From: Stenotrophomonas sp.
Lineage (GTDB): Bacteria > Pseudomonadota > Gammaproteobacteria > Xanthomonadales > Xanthomonadaceae
NCBI GenBank assembly: GCA_003248565.1
Contig: QFOV01000036.1
Span: 1 to 18,357 of the forward strand
Direction: 5' to 3'
Length of the DNA: 18,357 bases
Part shown: positions 1 to 6,245 of the stretch, piece after piece
Numbering within the stretch: position 1 is the stretch's first letter
Layout: each line of letters opens with the position of its first letter
Translations under genes and position numbers: made by a program
The notes under the pieces: generated by a model
Told to the model about the DNA's origin: nothing
The model's input: the letters and a program-made list of their open reading frames with translations, nothing else
The model's database searches: none

Positions 1-1194
1 GGTTTCCATCAGCTGGTTGAGGCTGCTGACCATGTCGCGGAAATCATGCTGGTAGGCAGTGGCATCGCCGCGCACCGAGAAGTCGCCCTGTGCGGCGGCA
101 CCGGCCAATCGCTTGATCTCGTTGTTGATCGCCGACAGGCTGGCCTTGACCGCATCCACGGTCTCGGTGATGACGGCCTTCTCGCCGGGCAGGCGCTCGA
201 TATCAACGGACAGATCGCCATTGGCATAGCGCTTGATGATCTCCAGTGCGGACAGCAGCATCTGGATGTGCGAAGCGACCAGTGCGTTGCTTTCCTTGAC
301 CATCACGCCGTAGTCACCGGGGAAGGCGGTCTCGTCCATGCGGTAACTGATCATGCCGGTCTCATGCTGGCGCGCCATCTCCCGCTGCGCGCCGATCACC
401 GACTGCAGCTGCGCCTGCATGCGCTGCATGGACTGCAGCAGCATGCCAACCTCGTCGCGGCGCGAGGCGTCGATGCGGCGGTCGAGCTTGCCAGCGGCGA
501 CATCGTCCGCCACGCGCACGGCATCGGCCAGCGGAAGCATGATGGCGCGGATGATGGCCCAGCCCAATGCGGCGGCCAGCAGCAGCGCAAGACCCAGACC
601 GATCACGATGGCGATCAACGAGCGCTGGTGTGCGCTGCGTGACTCGGCAGTCTGCTTGGTCAGCTGCTCCTGGTTGTACTGCGACATCTGCTTGAGCTGG
701 TCGAACAGGGCGCGGCGCAGCTTGCGCGAGTCACCGCTGGAGATGGCGTTGGCGGTGACGAAGTCATCGGCGGCGATCGCGGCGGCGATGCGGTCGTGTG
801 CTTCGAAGTAACCGGCACGCAGCTCTTTCATCTTGTCGTACATCGCCAGCTCGGTGGCGCTGTAGTCGGCTTCGATGTCGTCGTAGGCCTTCTCTGCCGC
901 TTCGATCAGCTTGCGGCTGTCGGCCATGCGCTTGTCGTAGTCGGCCAATTGTTCCGGGTTGCCCTGGTAGTTGAGCTGGGCCTGCTCGAAGGTGCGGTAT
1001 TCGCCGAGCTGGGCGCGCATTTCACCAAGCTGCTGGACTGCAGGCATCCAGTTGTTGTTGACCTGCTGTATCTGGACGTCGGCCACGTTCATCCGCCACA
1101 GCGCAAACAGCGCAAGCAGCAAGGTGAGCAGGCTGGTGCTGCAGAACGCAAGCACCAGCTTTCGCGTGATCGACAGGTTCTGGAACCACTTCAT
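1..1194 (-). CDS. Methyl-accepting chemotaxis protein (3' end outside window)
   Basis: This is the N-terminal 398 codons of a membrane chemoreceptor; the frame stays open to the window edge. It begins MKWFQNLSITRKLVLAF. A first membrane segment lies at about residues 12-32. A periplasmic, helix-rich region with no cysteine pair follows (about 33-190; 4HB-type sensing is my inference). A second membrane segment lies at about 193-215, then a HAMP region from about 213. A further HAMP-like stretch contains RYANGDLSVDIERLPGEKA, which I recognise from Xanthomonadaceae receptors. The methylation helices and signalling hairpin lie beyond the window. I chose the ATG at 1194 because GGAG (complement of 1204-1207) sits 9 nt upstream of it. 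An in-frame ATG at 1203 directly abuts that GGAG and is unlikely. A FliA-type promoter precedes the gene and the neighbouring cheA unit ends in a terminator, so it is transcribed separately. Ligand unknown. Confidence 0.93.
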   Translation of the reverse strand, partial: MKWFQNLSITRKLVLAFCSTSLLTLLLALFALWRMNVADVQIQQVNNNWMPAVQQLGEMRAQLGEYRTFEQAQLNYQGNPEQLADYDKRMADSRKLIEAAEKAYDDIEADYSATELAMYDKMKELRAGYFEAHDRIAAAIAADDFVTANAISSGDSRKLRRALFDQLKQMSQYNQEQLTKQTAESRSAHQRSLIAIVIGLGLALLLAAALGWAIIRAIMLPLADAVRVADDVAAGKLDRRIDASRRDEVGMLLQSMQRMQAQLQSVIGAQREMARQHETGMISYRMDETAFPGDYGVMVKESNALVASHIQMLLSALEIIKRYANGDLSVDIERLPGEKAVITETVDAVKASLSAINNEIKRLAGAAAQGDFSVRGDATAYQHDFRDMVSSLNQLMET

Positions 1195-1322
1195 TGCAGA
1201 CATCTCCGTAGGCGGGCATTGGGGGCTATCCACAGGTCCGGCGTTCCTGTGAAATGTCGTGCGTGCTGCTGGCCGCGACGGCGACCCAGGTTGGTTGACC
1301 ACCTGATTGCATTGCGATGCGG

Positions 1323-1348
1323 TATCGGCAACTTTCCGAGCTTCTTGA
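1323..1348 (-). promoter_or_regulatory. FliA (sigma-28) promoter of the MCP gene
   Basis: On the minus strand TCAAG (complement of 1344-1348) is followed after exactly 14 nt by GCCGATA (complement of 1323-1329). This matches the flagellar sigma-28 consensus (TAAA or TCAAG, then GCCGATA). Transcription would start near 1313-1317 and leave a leader of about 120 nt before the ATG at 1194. The leader contains an imperfect hairpin at 1287-1305. The same element spacing occurs at 7945-7970 and 4191-4217. Confidence 0.85.
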
Positions 1349-1434
1349 AGACGTGTTGCGACGGCGATTCAGCCAGCTGTAACGGGCGGAGGCACGCCAC
1401 CAATCGCTGCATCCGGCAGCAACGCACGCGTAGC

Positions 1435-1470
1435 AAAACGCCGCCCGCCCAGGTGTTGGGCGAGCGGCGT
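1435..1470 (-). terminator. Rho-independent terminator after the STAS-cheY-cheA unit
   Basis: Read on the minus strand, ACGCCGCTCGCCC (1470-1458) pairs with GGGCGGGCGGCGT (1450-1438) around a 7-nt loop. The 13-pair stem contains one T-G wobble and is followed directly by TTTT. It starts 22 nt after the cheA stop codon. It separates the upstream operon from the FliA promoter of the receptor gene. Confidence 0.88.
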
Positions 1471-1491
1471 CGGTTGCGTGCTACGGTGCGA

Positions 1492-3453
1492 TCAGGCGGC
1501 TTGCTGTGTACGCAGTGAACGTACCAGGCCACCAATGTCTACGATCAGCGCAACCCGGCCATCGCCGAGGATGGTGGCGCCGGAGACGCCGCTGATGCGT
1601 CGGTAGTTGTTCTCGATGTTCTTGACCACGACCTGCTGCTGGCCGATCAATTCATCCACTTCCAATGCGATCTTCTGGCCATCGCCTTCGACCACCACGA
1701 CAAGCGGTTCGGCCTGCGAGTTGTCGGGATAACCGTAGTACTGGCCCAGCGACAGGATCGGCAGGTACTCGCCGCGAACGCGCAGTACCCGGCCTTCGCC
1801 GGCCATGGTGCGGATGTCATCCGGCTGCGGCTGCAGCGCTTCCAGCACGTAGGCCAGCGGCAGGATCAGGGTTTCGCCGGCAACCGAGACAGTCATGCCA
1901 TCGAGGATGGCCAGCGTCAGCGGCAGGCGGATCAGTACGCGGGTACCTGCACCGGTGCGGCTCTCCAGCTGCACTTCGCCACCCAGCGCCTGGATGTTGC
2001 GACGGACCACATCCATGCCGACGCCACGACCGGACAGGTCGGTGACCGCATCGGCGGTGGAAAAGCCGGGTTGGAAGATCAGGTCCCAGACCTGGGCATC
2101 GGTGGGGTTGTCCGGCACGCTCAAGCCGCGTTCCAGTGCCTTGGCCAGGATCTTGTCGCGGTTCAGGCCGCGGCCGTCGTCGCTGACTTCAATGACGATG
2201 TGGCCACCCTGATGCGATGCGGCCAGGGTAATCGTGCCGGTCTCGTCCTTGCCGGACTCGCGACGCACGTCCGGCATTTCCAGGCCGTGGTCGATGGAGT
2301 TGCGGACCAGATGCACCAGGGGATCGGCGATCTTTTCGATCAAGCCCTTGTCCAGCTCGGTACCTTCGCCGATGGTGCGCAGGCGCACCTGCTTGCCAAG
2401 GCGGCTGGAGAGGTCGCGGACCAGGCGCGGGAAGCGGCGGAACACGGCATCCACCGGCAGCATGCGCACGCCGATGACAGCTTCCTGCAGGTCGCGGGTA
2501 TTGCGCTCCAGCAGATCCAGGCCAGCCAACAGCTGTTCGGCATGGACCGGATCGAGCCCACCGGAAACCTGCTTGAGCATGGCCTGGGTGATGACCAGTT
2601 CTCCGACCAGGTTGATCAGCGCATCGACCTTGTCGACGCTGACCCGGATCGAACTTTCAGCTTCGTGCTGCTGGCCGCTGGCGGGCGCTTTGACGGCGGC
2701 CTCGGCGATGTTGGCAACGGCCGCGGCCGGCGCTTCCACTGCAAGGCTGGGGGGAGCGGCCGGACGGATATCCAGCTCGCAATCATCGACCACCCAGGCA
2801 AAGGTGTCTTCGATGCGGCTGCGCGGCACTTTGCCAACCAGGCCCAGATCCCAGGCCAGGTAGGCTTCCAGCGGATCGAGCTGGTCGAAGCTGGGCAGGC
2901 GCGCCATGCGCGGCTCGACGTGCAGGGAACCCAGGGTTTCCAGCTCGCGGATGATGCGCAGCGGGTCGTTGCCGCTCATGAACAGCGACGGTGCCGGGGC
3001 AAAGCCAATCTGCCAGGCGTCCGGGGTTTCTTCCTGCTTGACTGCTGCCACGGCAACCGGTGCCGCGCCCGACAGTACTGCCTGCAAGCGGTCGGTTATC
3101 GCCTTGACGGCGGCGGGGTCGGCAGGCTGGCCGTGTTCGACCTCGCGCAGCAATGCGCGCAGGACATCCACTGAACCCAGCATCGCGTCGACCGCGTTGC
3201 TTTCGAGTGCGCGCTTGCCCGCGCGCAGCTCATCGAGCAGGGTTTCCAGCACGTGGGTGAGCGCGGCAATGGCGTCGAAGCCAAAGGTGCCGGCACCGCC
3301 CTTGATGGAGTGGGCGGCGCGGAACACCGAATTGATGACTTCTGGGTCGTGCTGGCCGTCTTCCAGTGCCAACAGGCCGGCCTCCATTGCATCCAGCCCT
3401 TCGCGGCTTTCTTCGAAGAAGGTGGCGTGGAAACGTTGCAGGTCCATGCTCAT
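1492..3453 (-). CDS. cheA: Second CheA histidine kinase (STAS-linked pathway)
   Basis: This 653-residue cytoplasmic kinase autophosphorylates and passes phosphate to response regulators, probably including the CheY encoded just upstream. The P1 HPt domain covers about 1-130, with the phospho-acceptor His48 in AAHSIKGGAG. Residues about 147-232 (GFAPAPSLFMSGNDPLRIIR and onward) form a second compact segment that looks like a P2 response-regulator docking domain. The P3 dimerisation helices start at about 268 (SSIRVSVDKVDALINLVGEL). The P4 ATPase shows the N box at 381-390 (HLVRNSIDHG), DDGRG at 425-429, GFSTA at 463-467 and GRGVGMD at 475-481. The P5 CheW-like domain covers about 517-650. The start is ATG 3453 with no clear Shine-Dalgarno; ATG 3447 is an alternative. 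It lies 36 nt after cheY. It differs from the cheA at 8200-10065 in its linker and P2 region, so the two are not recent duplicates. Confidence 0.95.
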   Translation of the reverse strand: MSMDLQRFHATFFEESREGLDAMEAGLLALEDGQHDPEVINSVFRAAHSIKGGAGTFGFDAIAALTHVLETLLDELRAGKRALESNAVDAMLGSVDVLRALLREVEHGQPADPAAVKAITDRLQAVLSGAAPVAVAAVKQEETPDAWQIGFAPAPSLFMSGNDPLRIIRELETLGSLHVEPRMARLPSFDQLDPLEAYLAWDLGLVGKVPRSRIEDTFAWVVDDCELDIRPAAPPSLAVEAPAAAVANIAEAAVKAPASGQQHEAESSIRVSVDKVDALINLVGELVITQAMLKQVSGGLDPVHAEQLLAGLDLLERNTRDLQEAVIGVRMLPVDAVFRRFPRLVRDLSSRLGKQVRLRTIGEGTELDKGLIEKIADPLVHLVRNSIDHGLEMPDVRRESGKDETGTITLAASHQGGHIVIEVSDDGRGLNRDKILAKALERGLSVPDNPTDAQVWDLIFQPGFSTADAVTDLSGRGVGMDVVRRNIQALGGEVQLESRTGAGTRVLIRLPLTLAILDGMTVSVAGETLILPLAYVLEALQPQPDDIRTMAGEGRVLRVRGEYLPILSLGQYYGYPDNSQAEPLVVVVEGDGQKIALEVDELIGQQQVVVKNIENNYRRISGVSGATILGDGRVALIVDIGGLVRSLRTQQAA

Positions 3454-3482
3454 TGGCGCGGTATCCGATCGGTGGGGCAGGT

Positions 3483-3496
3483 GGGCTGATCAGCCC
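3483..3496. repeat. Perfect 14-bp palindrome over the cheY stop codon
   Basis: GGGCTGATCAGCCC is self-complementary and contains the TGA stop of the upstream cheY (3492-3490). In the mRNA it could form a small hairpin with a 4-nt loop just ahead of a cheA start that lacks a Shine-Dalgarno. A role in translational coupling is inference only. Confidence 0.6.
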
Positions 3497-3855
3497 AGGA
3501 CTTTCTGTACGGTGGCAACCAGCTGTTCTGGATTGAACGGCTTGACCAGCCAACCAGTGGCACCGGCGGCCTTGCCTTCGGATTTCTTGTCGGCGGCCGA
3601 CTCGGTGGTCAGCATCAGCATCGGCGTGAACTTGTAGTCCGGCAGCTGGCGCAGTTCACGGATCAGCGAGATGCCATCCATGTTCGGCATGTTGACGTCG
3701 GTGACCACGGCGTTGAAACGCTGGCCCTTGGCACGCCCCAGGGCGACCGCGCCGTCCTCGGCTTCTTCAACCGAAAAGCCGGCCGAGGTGAGGGCGAAAG
3801 AGACCATCTGGCGCATCGACGCCGAGTCGTCCACCACCAAGATTCGTGCGCTCAT
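3490..3855 (-). CDS. CheY-type single-domain response regulator (STAS-linked pathway)
   Basis: This 121-residue receiver domain has no output domain. The acidic pair is Asp9-Asp10 in ILVVDDSASMRQM. The phospho-acceptor Asp53 lies in VVTDVNMPNMDG, the switch Thr is in MLTTES (83-84), and Lys105 is in VKPF. These residues make it a functional phospho-receiver. It is clearly diverged from the main CheY at 10689-11081, which has DWNMPVMTG. Its ATG overlaps the STAS gene stop as ATGA (3852-3855) and cheA follows 36 nt on. It is therefore probably the partner of that CheA rather than the flagellar switch ligand; it could also act as a phosphate sink. That assignment is inferred from position. Confidence 0.94.
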   Translation of the reverse strand: MSARILVVDDSASMRQMVSFALTSAGFSVEEAEDGAVALGRAKGQRFNAVVTDVNMPNMDGISLIRELRQLPDYKFTPMLMLTTESAADKKSEGKAAGATGWLVKPFNPEQLVATVQKVLG

Positions 3856-4160
3856 GCAGCGTTCTCCACAGATTTCGTTGTGTCAGGGGTTGCTTCCAGA
3901 CCGAGGGTCCGGAGGACACCGAGCAGGCGCGCGGCGTCACGGAAGGTATCGGTAGCGTTGTCAAAGACAGTGGCGTGACCGGCGTGTTGGCGTGCCAGCA
4001 CGAAAGCGCACAGCACCTGCATCGCGGCGGTGTGCACGCGGCCGACCTGGCCGGCATCCACGCGCAATTCGCCTGCTTGCGGCAGGTGGGTTGCCAGTTG
4101 TTGCTTCAAGTCGCTGGTGGACTCGATGCCGAGATCCTGGGCGAGGGCCACAGTGCTCAT
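3852..4160 (-). CDS. STAS-domain protein (anti-sigma antagonist-like)
   Basis: This small 102-residue protein has the length and pattern of a single STAS domain. It has an N-terminal strand region, a DLKQQL helix, then ELRVDAGQVGRVHTAAMQVL. In classic SpoIIAA-type proteins the matching loop reads roughly D-x-S-x-V-x-x-I-D-T/S and carries the phosphorylated Ser/Thr. Here Thr44 sits in VHTAA, so phosphorylation is possible but not shown. STAS proteins next to CheY and CheA occur in other proteobacterial chemosensory clusters. Their role there is poorly known, and no sigma factor or switch kinase is seen nearby. GGAG (complement of 4166-4169) lies 5 nt before ATG 4160. It is the first gene of its unit, behind a FliA-type promoter, and overlaps cheY by 4 nt. 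Confidence 0.88.
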   Translation of the reverse strand: MSTVALAQDLGIESTSDLKQQLATHLPQAGELRVDAGQVGRVHTAAMQVLCAFVLARQHAGHATVFDNATDTFRDAARLLGVLRTLGLEATPDTTKSVENAA

Positions 4161-4190
4161 CGTTGCTCCGAACGAACGTTACTGGGAGAG

Positions 4191-4217
4191 ATAGCGGCGA
4201 TGCGCTGGCGATCTTTA
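4191..4217 (-). promoter_or_regulatory. Probable FliA promoter of STAS-cheY-cheA
   Basis: On the minus strand TAAAG (complement of 4213-4217) is followed by 14 nt and then GCCGCTAT (complement of 4191-4198). TAAA-N15-GCCGATAA is the enteric sigma-28 consensus. The match is complete at -35 and differs at -10 by A to C at position 5 and by the final base. Spacing equals the two stronger sites at 1323-1348 and 7945-7970. The start site would be about 20-25 nt before the STAS ATG and would include its Shine-Dalgarno. Confidence 0.65.
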
Positions 4218-4270
4218 GGGCTGCGATGCGCTGCAGCAGATAGTGTTAACGGGCGCACGGTTTTGGGCTT

Positions 4271-4371
4271 TGCCCCCTCCCTTTCGCGCAGCGAAGGGGA
4301 GGGCTGGGGAGGGGTGAGCTCTGCTCCCTCCCTTGCGCCGAAGGCGGAGGGGAGGGTTGGGGAGGGGTAGC
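4271..4371. repeat. Two tandem GC-rich REP-like hairpin elements
   Basis: Two direct copies of about 48 bp occur at 4271-4318 and 4323-4371. Each has a CCCTCCCTT arm, a short loop, an AAGGGGAGGG-type arm and a TGGGGAGGGG tail ending GTGAGC or GTAGC. The first copy forms a long stem with inner TCGC/GCGA pairing. Together with the SMAG pair they fill the 331-bp gap between parP and the STAS gene. They have the same plan (hairpin plus GGGG tail) as the elements at 7985-8131. Family identity is uncertain. Confidence 0.75.
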
Positions 4372-4381
4372 TTTTGATTAG

Positions 4382-4449
4382 GTAGAGCCGAGCCATGCTC
4401 GGCTGGAGCCTTACCGGTAAAGCCTCTGCCGAGCATGGCTCGGCACTAC
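4382..4449. repeat. SMAG-type REP dimer (head-to-head)
   Basis: A unit starting GTAGAGCCGAGCC and ending GCTCGGC (4382-4403) faces an inverted unit GCCGAGC...CACTAC (4428-4449). The units are 22 bp, palindromic and tipped with GTAG, the hallmark of Stenotrophomonas SMAG elements. The 24-bp spacer is centred on TTACCGGTAA (4411-4420). This dimer lies 42 bp downstream of the parP stop. It could stabilise or terminate the mot-par transcript (inference). Confidence 0.9.
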
Positions 4450-4491
4450 CGTTGCTTCGTTCCCCTTTGACGCGCAAAACAGAGGAGGCAA

Positions 4492-5466
4492 TCAGCGCAG
4501 CAGGCGGGCGGCGTCCAGCAGGATCATCGGTTGCTGGCCGACGCGGGCGATGCCTCGGAACAGTTCGTTGGAGATCTGGCAGATGCGCGCGGTGTCCGGT
4601 GGCTCGATCTGCGAATCGTTGAGGTTGGCGACGTCTTCCACTGCTGATACGCGCAGGCCCAGGGTCTCGCCGTTTTCTTCCAGTACGACGATGCGGGTCT
4701 GCGCGTCTTCCGGTGCGCTCTGCACGTCGAGATGACGGCACAGGTCCATCACCGGGACGACCTGTCCGCGCAGGTTCATGATGCCGAGCATGGCCGGGCC
4801 GGTGCCGCGCAGTGCCAGCAGCGGTACCGGGAGGACGACTTCCTGCACCTTCAGCAGCTCCAGTGCATACGTTTGTTGGCCACAGCGCAGGCGCAGCCAG
4901 CGCGAGCTGCGCTCGGCGGCGCGGCGTTGCTGTGGACTGCTCGCTGGCCGCTGTGCCTGCGCTTGCAGTTCCTGCCAGGTGCTGGGGCGTGCATCCGACG
5001 AAGGCTCTGCCAGGGCGCGGACGTTCGGAGTGCTGCGCGGCGCCGGGCTTGCCGGCAATCCTGCTGCGGTCTCAAACGCAGCCTGCAAGCTGGCGCTGTC
5101 GCTATGGGCGAGCTTGCGGCTTTCTGCCGGGCCGGTCTCGTAGATCACTTCATCCGGCAGGTCATCCCAGGTAGGAGGACGACCGGCGTTGGCGGCGCTG
5201 GTGGCCGCCATTGCGTCGTCGAACGCGGCCTGCAAGGCTGCGCTATCGCCGGCCGCAATGCTTGCCGGAGCAGGTGCCGGGTCGGCTGAAGGCTTGGCTT
5301 GCGCTTCGGCCAGTGCGGCTTCGAACACTGCCTCAAGTTCAGCGCTGTCGCCCGGCACTTCGATCGGCGCCGCTTTGGCAGGCGTTGCGGGTGCGGGGGC
5401 CACCGCTGTGGGCACTGCCTCCAGCAGCAGTTCGCCCAGATAGTCGTCGAGTACGTCGCTGCTCAT
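4492..5466 (-). CDS. parP: ParP-type CheW-like array adaptor
   Basis: This 324-residue protein has a long N-terminal low-complexity region (about 1-185) and a C-terminal CheW-like domain (about 187-324). The CheW domain contains GIMNLRGQVVPVMDL at 228-242. This plan, directly after a ParA-like gene, matches ParP of polarly flagellated bacteria. There ParP binds CheA and the array and links them to ParC for polar placement. The linker carries three copies of a short helical motif: DSAELEAVFEAAL (40-52), DSAALQAAFDDAM (74-86) and DSASLQAAFETAA (123-135). It also has two related TW segments (PPTWDDL, PSTWQEL). I start at ATG 5466 because GGAG (complement of 5475-5478) lies 8 nt upstream and the ATG overlaps the parC stop as ATGA. 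A longer frame to 5508 lies inside parC and is not supported. A plain CheW role is the alternative. Confidence 0.86.
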   Translation of the reverse strand: MSSDVLDDYLGELLLEAVPTAVAPAPATPAKAAPIEVPGDSAELEAVFEAALAEAQAKPSADPAPAPASIAAGDSAALQAAFDDAMAATSAANAGRPPTWDDLPDEVIYETGPAESRKLAHSDSASLQAAFETAAGLPASPAPRSTPNVRALAEPSSDARPSTWQELQAQAQRPASSPQQRRAAERSSRWLRLRCGQQTYALELLKVQEVVLPVPLLALRGTGPAMLGIMNLRGQVVPVMDLCRHLDVQSAPEDAQTRIVVLEENGETLGLRVSAVEDVANLNDSQIEPPDTARICQISNELFRGIARVGQQPMILLDAARLLR

Positions 5467-6245
5467 GCGGCGCGCTCCAGCTGCGCGGCCTCGTTGAGCA
5501 GCAGCCACTCAAGGGCGTGCCGGTAAGCGGCCATGCCGCGCCCTGGGTAATCGTCGCCGAGCACCGGCACGGTCAGGGCGGCGGGATTGCAGATGCGGGT
5601 GTCGACCGGAATGGCGTCTTCCCAGACACGCTCGCCGTGACGTTCCTGCATCAACTTCAGGGTTTCATTGCCGGCGCGGGTGCGGCGGTCGAACAGCGTC
5701 GGCAGCACCGAGATCGGCAGGGGGCGCTTGCGCGAGCGCTCGACCATCTCACCAGTACGGACCATGCCGTCCAGGCCGTGCAGGGCCAGCGGCTCGGCCT
5801 GGGTCGGGATGATCAGGCGGTCGGCCGCAGCCAGTGCATTGATCATCAGCAAGCCCAGGGTTGGTGCGCAATCCAGCAGGATGTAATCGTGCTGCTCGCC
5901 GTGCCGAGCGAGCGCCTGCTGCAGGGCAAGGCCCAGACCAGGCTGGTTGGCGCTGCGACGTTCCAGCGTGGCCAGCGAGGCCTGCGCGCACAGATAGTCC
6001 AACCCGGGAATATCACTATGGCGGGCGAGCGCGGCGATCTCATGTGGTGGCGTGGCGAACAGTTCCTGCACGCCCTGCGGCACCGGCTCAACCGGTACGC
6101 CGAAGGCGCGGGTCAGCGAGGAGTGGGGGTCCAGGTCGATCAGCAGCACCTTGTGCCCGCGAGCGGCCAGGCCGCGGCCCAGCGACAAAGTGGTGGTGGT
6201 TTTGCCGACGCCGCCTTTTTGGTTGGCTATGGCCCAGATGCGCAT
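5463..6245 (-). CDS. parC: ParC/ParA-like MinD/ParA-family ATPase
   Basis: This 260-residue ATPase starts MRIWAIANQKGGVGKTTTT, with a deviant Walker A motif (KGGVGKTT, residues 10-17). VLLIDLDPHSSLTRAFG follows (Walker A' region), then YILLDCAPTLGLLMINAL (Walker B/switch). ParA-type ATPases cycle between ATP dimers and monomers to position cargo. In Vibrio and Pseudomonas the chemotaxis-locus member (ParC) recruits chemoreceptor arrays to the flagellated pole. Its place between motD and the ParP-like gene supports the same job rather than plasmid or chromosome partition. No ParB gene or parS-like site is visible. AAGGAG (complement of 6253-6258) is 7 nt from ATG 6245 but only 4 nt from the in-frame ATG 6248, so I prefer 6245. 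It overlaps motD by one base (TGATG) and parP by four. Confidence 0.9.
   Translation of the reverse strand: MRIWAIANQKGGVGKTTTTLSLGRGLAARGHKVLLIDLDPHSSLTRAFGVPVEPVPQGVQELFATPPHEIAALARHSDIPGLDYLCAQASLATLERRSANQPGLGLALQQALARHGEQHDYILLDCAPTLGLLMINALAAADRLIIPTQAEPLALHGLDGMVRTGEMVERSRKRPLPISVLPTLFDRRTRAGNETLKLMQERHGERVWEDAIPVDTRICNPAALTVPVLGDDYPGRGMAAYRHALEWLLLNEAAQLERAA

Noticed and set aside
4492..5466. Plain CheW
   Set aside because: CheW proteins are about 150-170 residues. This protein has a 185-residue N-terminal extension and follows a ParA-like gene, so ParP fits better.
5464..5508. Longer start for the ParP-like gene, adding 14 residues
   Set aside because: The extension lies within parC, whereas ATG 5466 has a GGAG at 8 nt and the usual ATGA overlap.
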